Assembly (NCBI GenBank): GCA_003255025.1
Contig: QANY01000261.1
Span: forward strand, 1,178,001-1,242,000
Direction of reading: 5' to 3'
DNA length: 64,000 nucleotides
Source of the DNA: Datisca glomerata
Lineage: Eukaryota; Streptophyta; Magnoliopsida; Cucurbitales; Datiscaceae
Position numbers and translations under genes: made by a program. The notes under the pieces are model-generated. The model had not been told where the DNA came from. It ran no database searches and saw only the letters and a list, made by a program, of their open reading frames with translations. Within the stretch, counting starts at the first letter, position 1; each line of letters opens with the position of its first letter. This document shows positions 33,310-42,903 of the stretch, in pieces.

Positions 33310-35476
33310 GGCAAATTAGGGTTTACATTTTTTACTTTTAGTCTTTTTTGCTCACTTTTTACTTTTTAGTCCTTGGACCACTTTTCTTATATCCTTTTAA
33401 ATCAAAGCATTATTAGAGTTATTCTCGGTATCCCATGAATGATTCCTCACCTCAGTAGTTCGAGAAGTTTGGTATCTCGAAAATCTCAAAGTCCGTCGTC
33501 GGATTTATTTAGTGAAAAATAAATAAAGGAATTTATAAAATGTAAATCAAATTGTTATGGTTTTAATTTACGAGCGTCAACTTTGATGATAAAAGAATAA
33601 AATAATAATCACATACAACGGTGACATATGAAAATAATACATAAATAAATAAGAAGAGATAAAAACTATAAATAAAAAAAATAATGAAAATGAATGTTAG
33701 AGATGATAAATATGTATGATAAATTTTAAAAAAAGAATATACATGGTGAAAATAATAAGACAAGACGTGAAATAATTAAAAATAAATTACAACAAACTAA
33801 TAATATCTATTAAAAAATAAGAAAATAAACAGACATAAAACAAACAAAAAAATATAAACAACAAAACCAACAAAAAACAAAAACAAAATTAAAGTAAAAA
33901 CAAAAGAATTTTTTTTTTACCGAGGGTGATGTCACCCTTTGTTAAGTGACAGAGGGTGACGTCATCCTTTGTCTTTTTTTTTAAATTTTTCATTTTTTTA
34001 CATATATATAATTGTTTAGTAAATAAATTGATAATAAATTTTTTATGTGTAAAATAAATTAATTTATGAAAAAAAATGCTTAATGTCACACATTATTAGC
34101 ATGATCATGCTTTTTTTACTACATGATCTATTAATTACCATTTTTATTTTTTCACCCAATGTTAATCAAATAGCAAAAGAATGATCATGAATGGTAATTA
34201 ATTTAAATAAGTGTCACTAAAAATAAATAAATAATTTTGTTTGGGATCTAAATCTACCATTTTTTATTTTTTGATTACTTAATTCACTAATTACCATTTT
34301 TACTTTCTTCCTTCATTGCTAGGAATGATCATGGATGGTAACTAGTTTAAACAAGTGTCATTAAAAAAAATTTATAAAACTTTCAAAATAAAATAATTTT
34401 TATTTGGGATATAAATATACCATTTTTTACAGGACTACTTAGTTCACTAATTACCATTTTTCCTTTCTTCTTTCATTGCTAGGAATGATCATGGATGGTA
34501 ACTAGTTTAAACAAGTGTCACTAAAGAAAATCCATAAAACTTTCAAAATAAAATAATTTTGTTTGGGATATAAATATACCATTTTTTTATTGGACTACTT
34601 AGTTCACTAATTACCATTTTCCTTTCTTCCTTCATTGCTAGGAATGATCATGGATGCTAATTAGTTTAAACAAGTGTCACTAAAGGAAATCCATAAAATT
34701 TTCAAAATAAAATAAATTTTTTTGGTATATAAATATACCATTTTTTTGTTGGACTACTTAGTTCACCAATTACCATTTTTTCTTTCTTCCTCCATTGCTA
34801 GGAATGACCATGGATGGTAACTAGTTTAAACAAGTGTCACAAAAAATAATGGTAAAAAAAATTAAAAAGAAAAGAAGAGAAAATTTGTAAGAACATAAAA
34901 AAATCAAAGTCTTAAAATATTTGCATAATCTTGTATATAGGTTTTACTCTCTATTTTATGCATTTTTATGTATGAAAAATTATCATAGGAGATCTTTTCA
35001 TCAAATGTACACTTTCCACCCATTAAATGGTTGATTCACATTAGTTAATTTTACACCCCTCAAAATTTTATCCTCATTCTTATTGATTGAGTTGATGAGA
35101 AAAAAAATCTCATCATCAAACTTGTAGAGAGATAAACAATATATGAAAGCAAAACTTAAGATTAAAAGTAGGAGAAATGATAAAGAATAAGCAAACAAAC
35201 CTATATATGGAAGATGAAACAAAGAAATATCAAATACATGAGTATGAAAAAGAGAGATGATTAATTAGAATGAACAAAATATATTGTAAGCTAAAATGTA
35301 AGAGATTTGAACTACTTTAATAAAAAGAAAATGAGAAGATGGAAGATGAATAGAAATTAAAACTTACATTCTTTCTCTTTTTCACTATTTTCTCAAAACC
35401 TCTCTTTCTCTCTCTAAAATCTCTTCTCTTCCTCACTCTCCCCCAAATCTCCCCTTTCAAGTGAAGATATCCCCTC

Positions 35477-35484
35477 TATTTATA
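35477..35484 (-). promoter_or_regulatory. TATA box of the 3' LTR of element 2
   Basis: TATAAATA on the minus strand, about 195 bp from the LTR start at 35678, the same spacing as in element 1. Confidence 0.75.
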
Positions 35485-35682
35485 GGCAAATTAGGGTTTA
35501 CATTTTTTACTTTTAGTCTTTTTTGCTCACTTTTTACTTTTTAGTCCTTGGACCACTTTTCTTATTTTAGTACTGGACTAGTTTTCAAATTATACATATA
35601 GTCTTAGACTATTATATGAGCCAAAATATAAAGTATGTATATTTAATGTATTAGACCGGACAAAATATGGTATCTACAGCTG

Positions 35683-35692
35683 TCCCCCTTTA
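35683..35692 (-). other. Polypurine tract of element 2
   Basis: Plus-strand TCCCCCTTTA region, AAAGGGGGA on the minus strand, directly upstream of the 3' LTR start. Confidence 0.78.
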
Positions 35693-35829
35693 AGCACACT
35701 TCTGATCTCAGAAGGTGTACAAAAGTGTAGATAAGTATTTTGATCGGTACAAGAAAACAATATATGAAATTGGGGAATAGAAACCTCGACTAAATAAGGC
35801 TCGATGAAATGGAATGAGAGTGAAATGGA

Positions 35830-36620
35830 CCTGGATAGACACAGGCTTCGACCTCGCTCAATGCAGGGTGATTTAATCGAGATATTAGAAAGGTAGCAGA
35901 CCTGGATGGATGCAGGTTTCGACCTCGACTCAGTGCTGGTTCAATTTAACCGTAGATATTTGAAACAGAAATGGACCAGGTACTGACACCGGGCTTCGAC
36001 CTCGACTCAATTCGGGTTCGATTTAACCATATTAATTGAAATGGACCAGGCACTGACATTGGGCTTTGACCACGACCAAGTCGAGTTGATTTAACCGAAG
36101 ATATTTGAAAGGAAAACGGACCTGGATAGACACAGGCTTCGACCTCAACTCAGTGCGGGTTTGATTTAACTGTAGATATTTGAAACAGAAATGGACCAGG
36201 TGCTGACACCGGGCTTCGACCTCGACTCAATTCGGGTTTGATTTGACCATATTAATTGAAATGGACCAGGCGCTTACATCGGGCTTCGACCTTGACTCAA
36301 TTCAGGTTCGATCTAATCATATTAATTGAAATGGACCAGGCGCTGACACCGGGCTTCGACCGCGACCAAGTCGGGTTCGATTTAACTGAAGATATTTCAA
36401 AGGAAAATGGACTTGGATAGACACAGGCTTCAACCTCGACTCAATGCGGGTTCGATTTAACCATATTAATTAAAATGGACCAGGCGCTGACACCGGGCTT
36501 CGATCGCGACCAAGTCGGGTTCGATTTCACCGAATATATTTGAAGTAGAAATGGACAAGGTGCTGACACCGGGCTTCGACCTCGACTCAATTCGGGTTCG
36601 ATTTAACCCTATTAATTGAT
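35830..36620. repeat. Tandem repeat of about 70 bp, eleven units, before the 3' LTR of element 2
   Basis: The same family as 19914-20540, in inverted orientation. The core GGCTTCGACCTCGACTCA or GGCTTCGACCGCGACCAAG recurs about every 70 bp, roughly eleven times against nine in element 1. The two unit types (ending TTTGAAAGGAAAACGGACCTGG or AATTGAAATGGACCAGG) are mixed in a different order. Confidence 0.87.
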
Positions 36621-37500
36621 GTTGAAATTGACTTATGCAAGTCTCATGACAACAAAAGCTAGACTAAGCATGCTTTAAATGTTGGAAAGTCATGTGTGAA
36701 TTTTGAAAGAATATCATTAAGTGATTCATGCACTTGAATTTGTCAGAACAACTAATGTGGTGCATGTCGATGCATTGTAATTCTTGAACATAAATGTAAA
36801 GTAGTGATTTTGAATGCATGCATGCTATGCATGATTGTGAACCTTTATAAGAAAATTATATGATGATTTTTTATCCATATCCAACATCCTTTAGAACAAT
36901 CACTTGGCCTAGGATCATGGACTCGCAATGAAGTGTGGAGCATACTTTTATAAAAATGATACATCCTTATTTATTAGTTTATGCCCCAATATTTGGCTCC
37001 ATGTCAGTGGTGAATAATTTCTCTGCTTCTCTTCAGTACTTCTAATTGGGTAATCCTCCAATTGCGCTTTAACTTTTGTCATGCGCATATTGACCTTTCT
37101 TGTGATGACTTTTTAGATTTTACTTTACACTCAGATCACCTTTCTTAGTTCCAACTTTTTTTTTCAATTAGCTTTCACCTAACCAAATTTATGCTTCTGA
37201 GTTATTTCAAGAGTAATTAATGATGTCTTAGAGTTGAGAGGTATACGAAATAATGGAAATAAAGAGAAGAAGAAATATATGTATTTGTCAACTGAGAAAG
37301 AAAAAAGGCTCTTCATTGATGATGAACAATGTTTACAAACGATGGTTTGGAAAAAGAAAAAAAATGGAGGAAGAATTTCTCCAGTATTCGAGATAGTTTT
37401 TTTTTTTAAAACATTTTTTTGCCTAACTTCATTTTTTCCATATTTAGAGCGGTCAAACAAAGTACTTCTTGACTGTATCAGAATTAACTGTGTGCGATAA
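36621..37500 (-). other. Non-coding 3' spacer of element 2
   Basis: Homologous, inverted, to 19109-19913. It includes the end of integrase (VKKYF-like around 37440-37560, after the stop at 37606). No separate gene; the open frames 37179-37511 and 37234-37500 are not conserved. Confidence 0.6.
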
Positions 37501-37605
37501 ATCATCTCCATCCATGTTTGTTAGCATGAGAGCTCCTCCCGAGAAAGCCTTCTTGACAATGAAAGGTCTTTCATAATTTGGGGTCCACTTCCTCCGGTGA
37601 TCCTT

Positions 37606-38922
37606 TCAATATGGGAGTATCTTTTTTAACACCAAGTCTCCTTCTCGGAAACATCGGGGACGTAATTTTTTGTCATATGCGTGTATCATTTTTCTTTGAT
37701 ATAATTGCCCTCTACATAATGCAGTCAATCTTTTTTCCTCGATGAAATTCAATTGCTCATATCGTGTTTGTATGCACTCTGCTTCTTCTAATTTCGCCTC
37801 CATTAAGAATTTGAGGGAGGGAATTTCCACCTCAATTGGAAGGACTGCTTCCATGCCATATACCAAAGATAATGGCGTTGCCCCAGTTGATGTTTGGACT
37901 GATGTGCGGTACCCATGCAGTGCAAACGGGAGCATCTCATGCCAATCCTTATAAACCTCTATCATCTTCTCTATGATCCTTTTTATGTTCTTATTGGCTG
38001 CTTCCACTGCTCCGTTCATTTTCGGACGATAAGGAGATGAATTATGATGCTTAATTTTGAATTGCTCACATAATTCTTTCATCATCTTGTTATTTAAATT
38101 TGTCCCATTATCTGTGGTGATCCTTCCAGGTAGACCATATCGACAAATTATCTCCTTTTTAATAAACTCAATAACCGCACTTCTGGTTACACTCGAATAA
38201 GAACTTGCCCCCACCCATTTGGTAAAATAATCTATAGAGACCAAAATGAAACGATACCCGTTGGAGGCTTTGGGTGTAATGGGACCAATGACATCTATGC
38301 CCCACATAGAGAACGGCCAAGGCGTGGCCATCACATGTAAAGGGGATGCGGGTACGTGAATTTTATCTGCACAAATTTGACATTTATGACATTTCTTGGC
38401 GTACTTGATGCAGTCAGATTCTAGAGTTAACAAATAATATCCTGCTCTCAATATTTGTTTGGCCATCATATGCCAATTAGCATGAACTCCACAAATTCCT
38501 TCATGAACTTCCTCTATGATTTGATTCGCTTCACTTGCATCAACACATCTTAAGAGCACCATATCATGGTTTCTTTTGTAGAGTATTTCACCATTCAAGA
38601 AGAAACTCATGGACAATCTTCTAATAGTACGTTTATCATTCTCCGAAGCTTTGGATGGATATTCTCCATTCTTTATATACTGCTTGATGTCGTAATACCA
38701 TGGTCTTGCGTCTGACTCTTCTTCAATACTCATACAGTGAGCAGGAAAATCTCGCTTCTCAATTTTTATGGGTTGCACTTCTTCCTTAAAATCTGCGGTG
38801 AACATGGATGCTAGAGTTGCCAGTGCATCTACAATTTGATTATTCTCTCTGGGTATATGGTCAAATGAGATCACTTCAAAAGTTCGACTTAGCTTAGTTA
38901 CATGTTTGTTGTAAGGTAACAT
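37606..38922 (-). CDS. Second RNase H C-terminus and integrase of element 2
   Basis: Open frame of 438 codons. Residues 1-40 finish the second RNase H (FEVISFDHIPRENNQIVDAL, with HIPRENN typical). The integrase zinc-binding part has HEGICGVHANWH near 140-151 and CIKYAKKCHKCQ near 171-183. The catalytic core shows Asp210 (MWGIDVIGP), Asp271 (TTDNGTN) and Glu307 (GAVEAANK), a D-D(35)-E arrangement. C-terminal part: GMEAVLPIEVEIPS and FREGDLVLKK. It ends at a premature stop (37606) about 50 codons before the natural end seen in element 1. Integrase joins element cDNA to the chromosome. All catalytic residues are present. Confidence 0.9.
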   Translation of the reverse strand: MLPYNKHVTKLSRTFEVISFDHIPRENNQIVDALATLASMFTADFKEEVQPIKIEKRDFPAHCMSIEEESDARPWYYDIKQYIKNGEYPSKASENDKRTIRRLSMSFFLNGEILYKRNHDMVLLRCVDASEANQIIEEVHEGICGVHANWHMMAKQILRAGYYLLTLESDCIKYAKKCHKCQICADKIHVPASPLHVMATPWPFSMWGIDVIGPITPKASNGYRFILVSIDYFTKWVGASSYSSVTRSAVIEFIKKEIICRYGLPGRITTDNGTNLNNKMMKELCEQFKIKHHNSSPYRPKMNGAVEAANKNIKRIIEKMIEVYKDWHEMLPFALHGYRTSVQTSTGATPLSLVYGMEAVLPIEVEIPSLKFLMEAKLEEAECIQTRYEQLNFIEEKRLTALCRGQLYQRKMIHAYDKKLRPRCFREGDLVLKKILPY

Positions 38923-39053
38923 CTTAGAGTCTCTAGCTTCCCATTCCCCGTTTAGTTATCGTATCACCAATAACGAATCTTCGTACACTCGAAGCTTCCT
39001 TATCTTCATATCATAAGCTGATTGAATTCCCATGGAACATGCCTCATATTCTG

Positions 39054-39359
39054 TCACATTGTTTGTGTAGTCAAAGCATAGTTTTTCTGTGAATGGGAAC
39101 AAATTCCCTCAGGAGATATGAGGCTTGCCCTAATTCCATGTCCTACATCATTAGACGCACCATCAAATAACATTGTCCATAATTGTGGATCCATAGATTC
39201 TCCTTCTTTTTTTAATATGACTGATATGTTCTCATCAGAAAAATCAAACTTCATAGACTCATAATCTTGCACTGGTTGATTTGCAAGATAATCAGCAAGT
39301 ACACTTCCTTTTATTGATTTTCTCATGACATAAACAATATCATATTCTGTGAGCAACAT
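39054..39359 (-). pseudogene. RNase H linker and second RNase H N-terminus of element 2
   Basis: Starts in LLTEYDIVYVMRKSIKGSVL and ADYLANQPV, the end of the first RNase H/connection. Then comes LWTMLFDGASNDVGHGIRAS, the first catalytic Asp and DGAS motif of the archaeal-type RNase H found in Tat elements. A stop/frameshift near 39054 separates it from the remainder (VYEDSLLVI..LNGEWEARD, 39000-38925). Confidence 0.8.
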
Positions 39360-39374
39360 TTGCCAATTAGCGAT

Positions 39375-40511
39375 TCACCCAGAAAGTGATGGCTTTTCAA
39401 AGATATATTTGATTGGATCCATCTTTGAAATTAACCAAGTGGTGTGGTATAACATGTAATGTCTAAGCCGATGAGCAACCCAGGCTAATGCCCAACACGT
39501 TTTCTCCAATATTGAATAATTAGCCTCATAATTTGTGAACATTTTGCTTAAATAGTATATTGCTTGTTCTTTCCTTCCAGAGGCGTCATGTTGACCAAGT
39601 ACGCAACCCATGGATTTTTGTGTCACTGTAAGATACAAAATGAGTGGACGCCCTAGAGTTGGAGGAACAAGTATAGGCGGATTTTGCAAGTATTGCTTGA
39701 TCTTCTCAAAAGCAATTTGACAGTCATCATTCCATCCTTCTGTATCACTTTTACGGAGAAGTTTAAAGATAGGTTCACAAGTTACAGTTAGCTGTGAGAT
39801 GAACCGGGCTATGTAATTTAACCTCCCCAAGAAACTTCTAACTTCCTTTTGAGTTTGAGGTGGCGGCATATCAATGATGGCTCGAACCTTGTCAGGGTCA
39901 ACTTTTATTCCTTCCTTGCTCACGACAAAACCAAGTAGTTTTCTTGAAGACGTTGCGAATGTACACTTTATCGGGTTAAGCTTTAACTGGAACTTTCTCA
40001 ACCGTCCAAATAGTTTTCGCAGAGTGACCGTATGATCTTCCCCTTGACGAGATTTGGAAATCATATCATCAATGTACACTTCGATTTCTTTATGCATCAT
40101 ATCATGAAACAATGTTACCATTGCCCACTTGTAAGTCGCCCATGCATTCTTTAGACCAAATGGCATAACCTTATAACAAAATGTACGCCACAAAGTTATA
40201 AAAGTCATCTTTTCACGGTCTTCAAGAGCCATTTTGATTTGGTTATACCCCAAAAAATCATCCATGAAAGAGAAGGTTGAATATCCTGCGGTGTTATCTA
40301 CTAAGACGTCAATATGGGGTAATGGAAAATTATCCTTGGGGCTTGCCTGATATAAATCTCTATAATCGATGCACACCCTTACTTTCCCATTTTTCTTCAG
40401 CACTGGGACTATGTTAGTAAAACATTCAGGGTATTTTGCTACTTCTAAAAAACCTACATCTACTTGCTTTTTAACTTCTTCTTTGATCTGTACCAGCATG
40501 TCTAGTTTCAT
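39375..40511 (-). CDS. Reverse transcriptase and RNase H of element 2
   Basis: Open frame of 378 codons. RT: GFLEVAKYPECFTNIVPVLK, VRVCIDYRDL, FSFMDDFLGYNQIKM (catalytic Asp near 84), FCYKVMPFGLKNAWATY, YIDDM (146-150), LNPIKCTFA and FLGRLNYIARF. RNase H: PLILYLTVTQKSMGCVLGQ, then AIYYLSKMFTNYEANYSILE. It copies element RNA into DNA. The usual plant motif is YVDDM; YIDDM is conservative. The expected Asp of RNase H (YLxVSxxAxG) is replaced (YLTVTQKSMG), also common in this lineage because a second RNase H exists. The upstream part of the frame is broken at 40512-40588. Confidence 0.92.
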   Translation of the reverse strand: MKLDMLVQIKEEVKKQVDVGFLEVAKYPECFTNIVPVLKKNGKVRVCIDYRDLYQASPKDNFPLPHIDVLVDNTAGYSTFSFMDDFLGYNQIKMALEDREKMTFITLWRTFCYKVMPFGLKNAWATYKWAMVTLFHDMMHKEIEVYIDDMISKSRQGEDHTVTLRKLFGRLRKFQLKLNPIKCTFATSSRKLLGFVVSKEGIKVDPDKVRAIIDMPPPQTQKEVRSFLGRLNYIARFISQLTVTCEPIFKLLRKSDTEGWNDDCQIAFEKIKQYLQNPPILVPPTLGRPLILYLTVTQKSMGCVLGQHDASGRKEQAIYYLSKMFTNYEANYSILEKTCWALAWVAHRLRHYMLYHTTWLISKMDPIKYIFEKPSLSG

Positions 40512-41153
40512 TTTCTATAACTTTTGTCGTACTAGTTTACTTTCGCACATAAGTGGCAGATGATGAACCACGATATCAGTGTCTAAACCTAGCATATCTT
40601 GGTAAGACCATGCAAAGACGTCAAAAGTAAGTCAATTAATTCTTGATGGCTTTGGCTTGTCATAGAAGTGCCGATTTGGACCTCTTTCGTCTCTCTCTCC
40701 AATCCCAGATTTATCACCTCCGTTATCTCTTGATATGGTTGAGTTATTTTTTCATCCTCCTCTACCATTCTTAACATTTCCGGAGATGCTTCAAAATTAT
40801 ACTTGTCACTTTCATCTGACTCTACGCTAAGAATGAGATTGTCAAAGTTATTGCTTATGCTCTTATTTTCAAAATCATTGTTCTTGAACTGAATCGGACT
40901 ATTAGATGAACAGAAGGCGAAGAAAAAATAAATAAATAAATAAACAATGCATGAGTATGAACAACATTTCAGAAATGGAAAAAGTAGACATAAAAGGAAG
41001 AACAAAAAGAACTGGAATTATATTTATCATTAGCAAAAGGAGAGGAAACAGGTTTTTAGATTTCCATTCAAAGAGATGACATGAAATAGATGAGAACGTA
41101 GGCCCATAACAATGAAATTCCTAAGGCATTGGGTAGAATCATTAGAATTTTAG
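40512..41153 (-). other. Pol N-terminus and putative intron of element 2
   Basis: On the minus strand, an AAGA/GTAATG donor near 41154 follows the G-patch region. A T-rich stretch and TTCATCTAATAG near 40903 form a plausible acceptor. Pol then begins: NNDFENKSISNNFDNLILSV, PEMLRMVEEDEKITQPYQE and NLGLERETKEVQIGTSM (40900-40640). The length is about 250 nt. Ogre elements are known for a spliced intron between protease and RT. Elements 1 (inverted, 18065-18310) and 3 (63268-63515) have a matching segment. Confidence 0.6.
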
Positions 41154-41336
41154 CATGAACACATTACTCTTAAAAATTCTCAAGAAGCACTTGTAGCTCG
41201 GTGATGTCCCAATTGTTGAGTTCATGATCTGAATCATATCGTGAAACTATGTCCTCTGTACTTGCACTTGATGATTTTCCCAAGATTGCGGATATTGAAA
41301 GCTCGGCGATATCATCTTCAAGGTTGTACTGCTCTA

Positions 41337-41735
41337 CTATAACCTGTTCTTTGAATGAAATTCCCCCACTTTTAAAGGATTTAGAAATATAGGGTATGAT
41401 CGCATTTCCATATTGAATTCCCTATTTTTGAGCCTAGAAATCTTCTTTTCTTTCTTTTGAGCTTCCACTCTCCTTCTATCAGCCTTGGTTGGTCTATATC
41501 CAAGCCCAAACCTTTGTTCATTCTTGTCCCACTCGATTAACTTATTTATGCCTTGATGCTTACCCCCGAGTCCTTTGCCTGGCTTGTATCCCCCTTTTAT
41601 CATCAACTTTGCCACCGTCTGAGATGCTTTTGATAAGCTTAATGTTGTAGTGAGTTTCCCACTAGCAACAAATGTAGTGTTCGCAATCTCAAATAATTGT
41701 TGAGCACTCCAATGCTTCTTCTGCCGCCTCAACAT
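41337..41735 (-). CDS. G-patch domain after the protease, element 2
   Basis: 132 codons in a frame shifted from the preceding protease frame, overlapping it at 41689-41735. G-patch: KGGYKPGKGLGGKHQGINKL, then QRFGLGYRPTKADR. The G-patch is a glycine-rich nucleic-acid-binding motif found after the protease in many Tat-type elements. The polyprotein continues to about 41154 (LENF, then the putative donor). A single frameshift separates it from the protease. Confidence 0.82.
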   Translation of the reverse strand: MLRRQKKHWSAQQLFEIANTTFVASGKLTTTLSLSKASQTVAKLMIKGGYKPGKGLGGKHQGINKLIEWDKNEQRFGLGYRPTKADRRRVEAQKKEKKISRLKNREFNMEMRSYPIFLNPLKVGEFHSKNRL

Positions 41736-42903
41736 ATGGCATGGTAGTCAGCTTAGATACCAGTAAATCTTCTTCCCCATATATACAAATAAGTTTATGA
41801 TCCATTATAAATTTCAGCTTCTGATATAATGAAGACGGTACTGCCCCGGCATAGTGAATCCATGGTCGACCTAAAAGAAAATTGTATGCTGGATTTAAGT
41901 CCATCACTTGGAAAACAATATTGAATTGGCATGGCTCGATTCGAATTTGTATCTCTATGTCCCCGACTACTTCTCTTCGGGTACCGTCAAATGCTCTTAC
42001 GATCATCATGCTCGGTCGCATATGTGTTGCGTCCACAGAGAGCTTTGCTAGTGTGGATCTTGGCATTACATTTAGAGATGAGCCATTATTATTCAATACT
42101 TTTGCGACAACATAATCCCCACATTTCACCGATATATGTAGAGCTCTGCTGTGTCCGGTACCATTAACAAGGATTTCATCATCTGTGAAAGTGATAAAAT
42201 TTGGTGCGGTAATATTTCTCACAATTCCACTCAACTTCTCCACCGTAATGTCATGACAGACATATGCTTGATTCAAAACCTTCAATAATGCTTGGCGATG
42301 TGGTTCAGAATTCAGAAAGAGTGACAGTAAAGATATGCGAGCAGGTAAGCGATTAAGTTGTTCTATCACCTTATACTCGCTTTGCTTGATGAGCTTAAAA
42401 AATTCACACACTTCTTCTTCAAACACTGCTCTTTCTTTCTCCGTACCTCTTATTATATCTAGGTCTATCACTTGGCCGCCATGCATTTCTCCTTGGAATT
42501 CATGACCATTGTCACCTTCTTTGGCCTTCCCTTTCCTTTGCCTTTCAAACTCATCACTTTTATCCGTTTTCAAAACTTCTGGCGTGTAGCATCTGCCACT
42601 CCTCGTCATCCCACCTACTCCCGAAATATTAGTTATGGGGAGATCGAGTTCAGACGGATTTAGCTCTTGAATCTTTGTAAGTGAACGCACCCGATATTTG
42701 AATGGTGATAGGCATTGGAGCATAAGACGTGTGTGAGTTATCTTTTCCTCGTAATGTATTGTGAGAGGTTTTGGGATATAAGACGACATTTCAACATTTA
42801 CTTTAGATGATTCTTTAGTTATCATGAGGACTAAAGAGTCATCTTCCTGGTATTCCCTTTCATTGACGTATCTTTGCATTGTAAGTATCTTTGCATCCAA
42901 CAA
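41689..42903 (-). CDS. Gag C-terminus and aspartic protease of element 2
   Basis: 404 codons. Residues 1-200 are the linker with GRCY and EEVCEFFKLIKQSEYKVIEQ. The retropepsin part begins about 230: KCGDYVVAKVLNNNGSSLNV. The usual catalytic motif here is D-N-G-S-S, so the catalytic Asp appears changed to Asn (residue 272 region). PRSTLAKLSVDATHMRPSMM and NPAYNFLLGRPWIHYAGAVP complete the fold. The protease normally cuts the polyprotein. It should therefore be inactive even though the frame is open. Confidence 0.85.
   Translation of the reverse strand: MLDAKILTMQRYVNEREYQEDDSLVLMITKESSKVNVEMSSYIPKPLTIHYEEKITHTRLMLQCLSPFKYRVRSLTKIQELNPSELDLPITNISGVGGMTRSGRCYTPEVLKTDKSDEFERQRKGKAKEGDNGHEFQGEMHGGQVIDLDIIRGTEKERAVFEEEVCEFFKLIKQSEYKVIEQLNRLPARISLLSLFLNSEPHRQALLKVLNQAYVCHDITVEKLSGIVRNITAPNFITFTDDEILVNGTGHSRALHISVKCGDYVVAKVLNNNGSSLNVMPRSTLAKLSVDATHMRPSMMIVRAFDGTRREVVGDIEIQIRIEPCQFNIVFQVMDLNPAYNFLLGRPWIHYAGAVPSSLYQKLKFIMDHKLICIYGEEDLLVSKLTTMPYVEAAEEALECSTII

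Larger units (their letters stand above)
31213..35560. repeat. 2.17-kb tandem duplication inside the 3' LTR
   Basis: Unit 1 is about 31213-33386, unit 2 about 33387-35560. The offset is 2174 bp, becoming 2175 after a one-base length change in a T-run (near 31800/33977). Wherever I compared them the two units were otherwise identical. The outer joints share TTTTCTTAT (31207-31215, 33379-33387 and 35553-35561), so the duplication used short homology. Unit 2 brings a second copy of the TATA region. Confidence 0.92.
30836..35678 (-). repeat. 3' LTR of element 2, enlarged by an internal tandem duplication
   Basis: On the minus strand it starts TGTAGATACCATATTTTG (35678) and ends GTTGCTACA (30836; the other LTR ends GTTGCGACA). 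The length is 4.84 kb. Removing one copy of the 2.17-kb duplicated unit leaves about 2.67 kb, still longer than the LTRs of element 1 because of extra 160-bp repeats. Confidence 0.9.
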
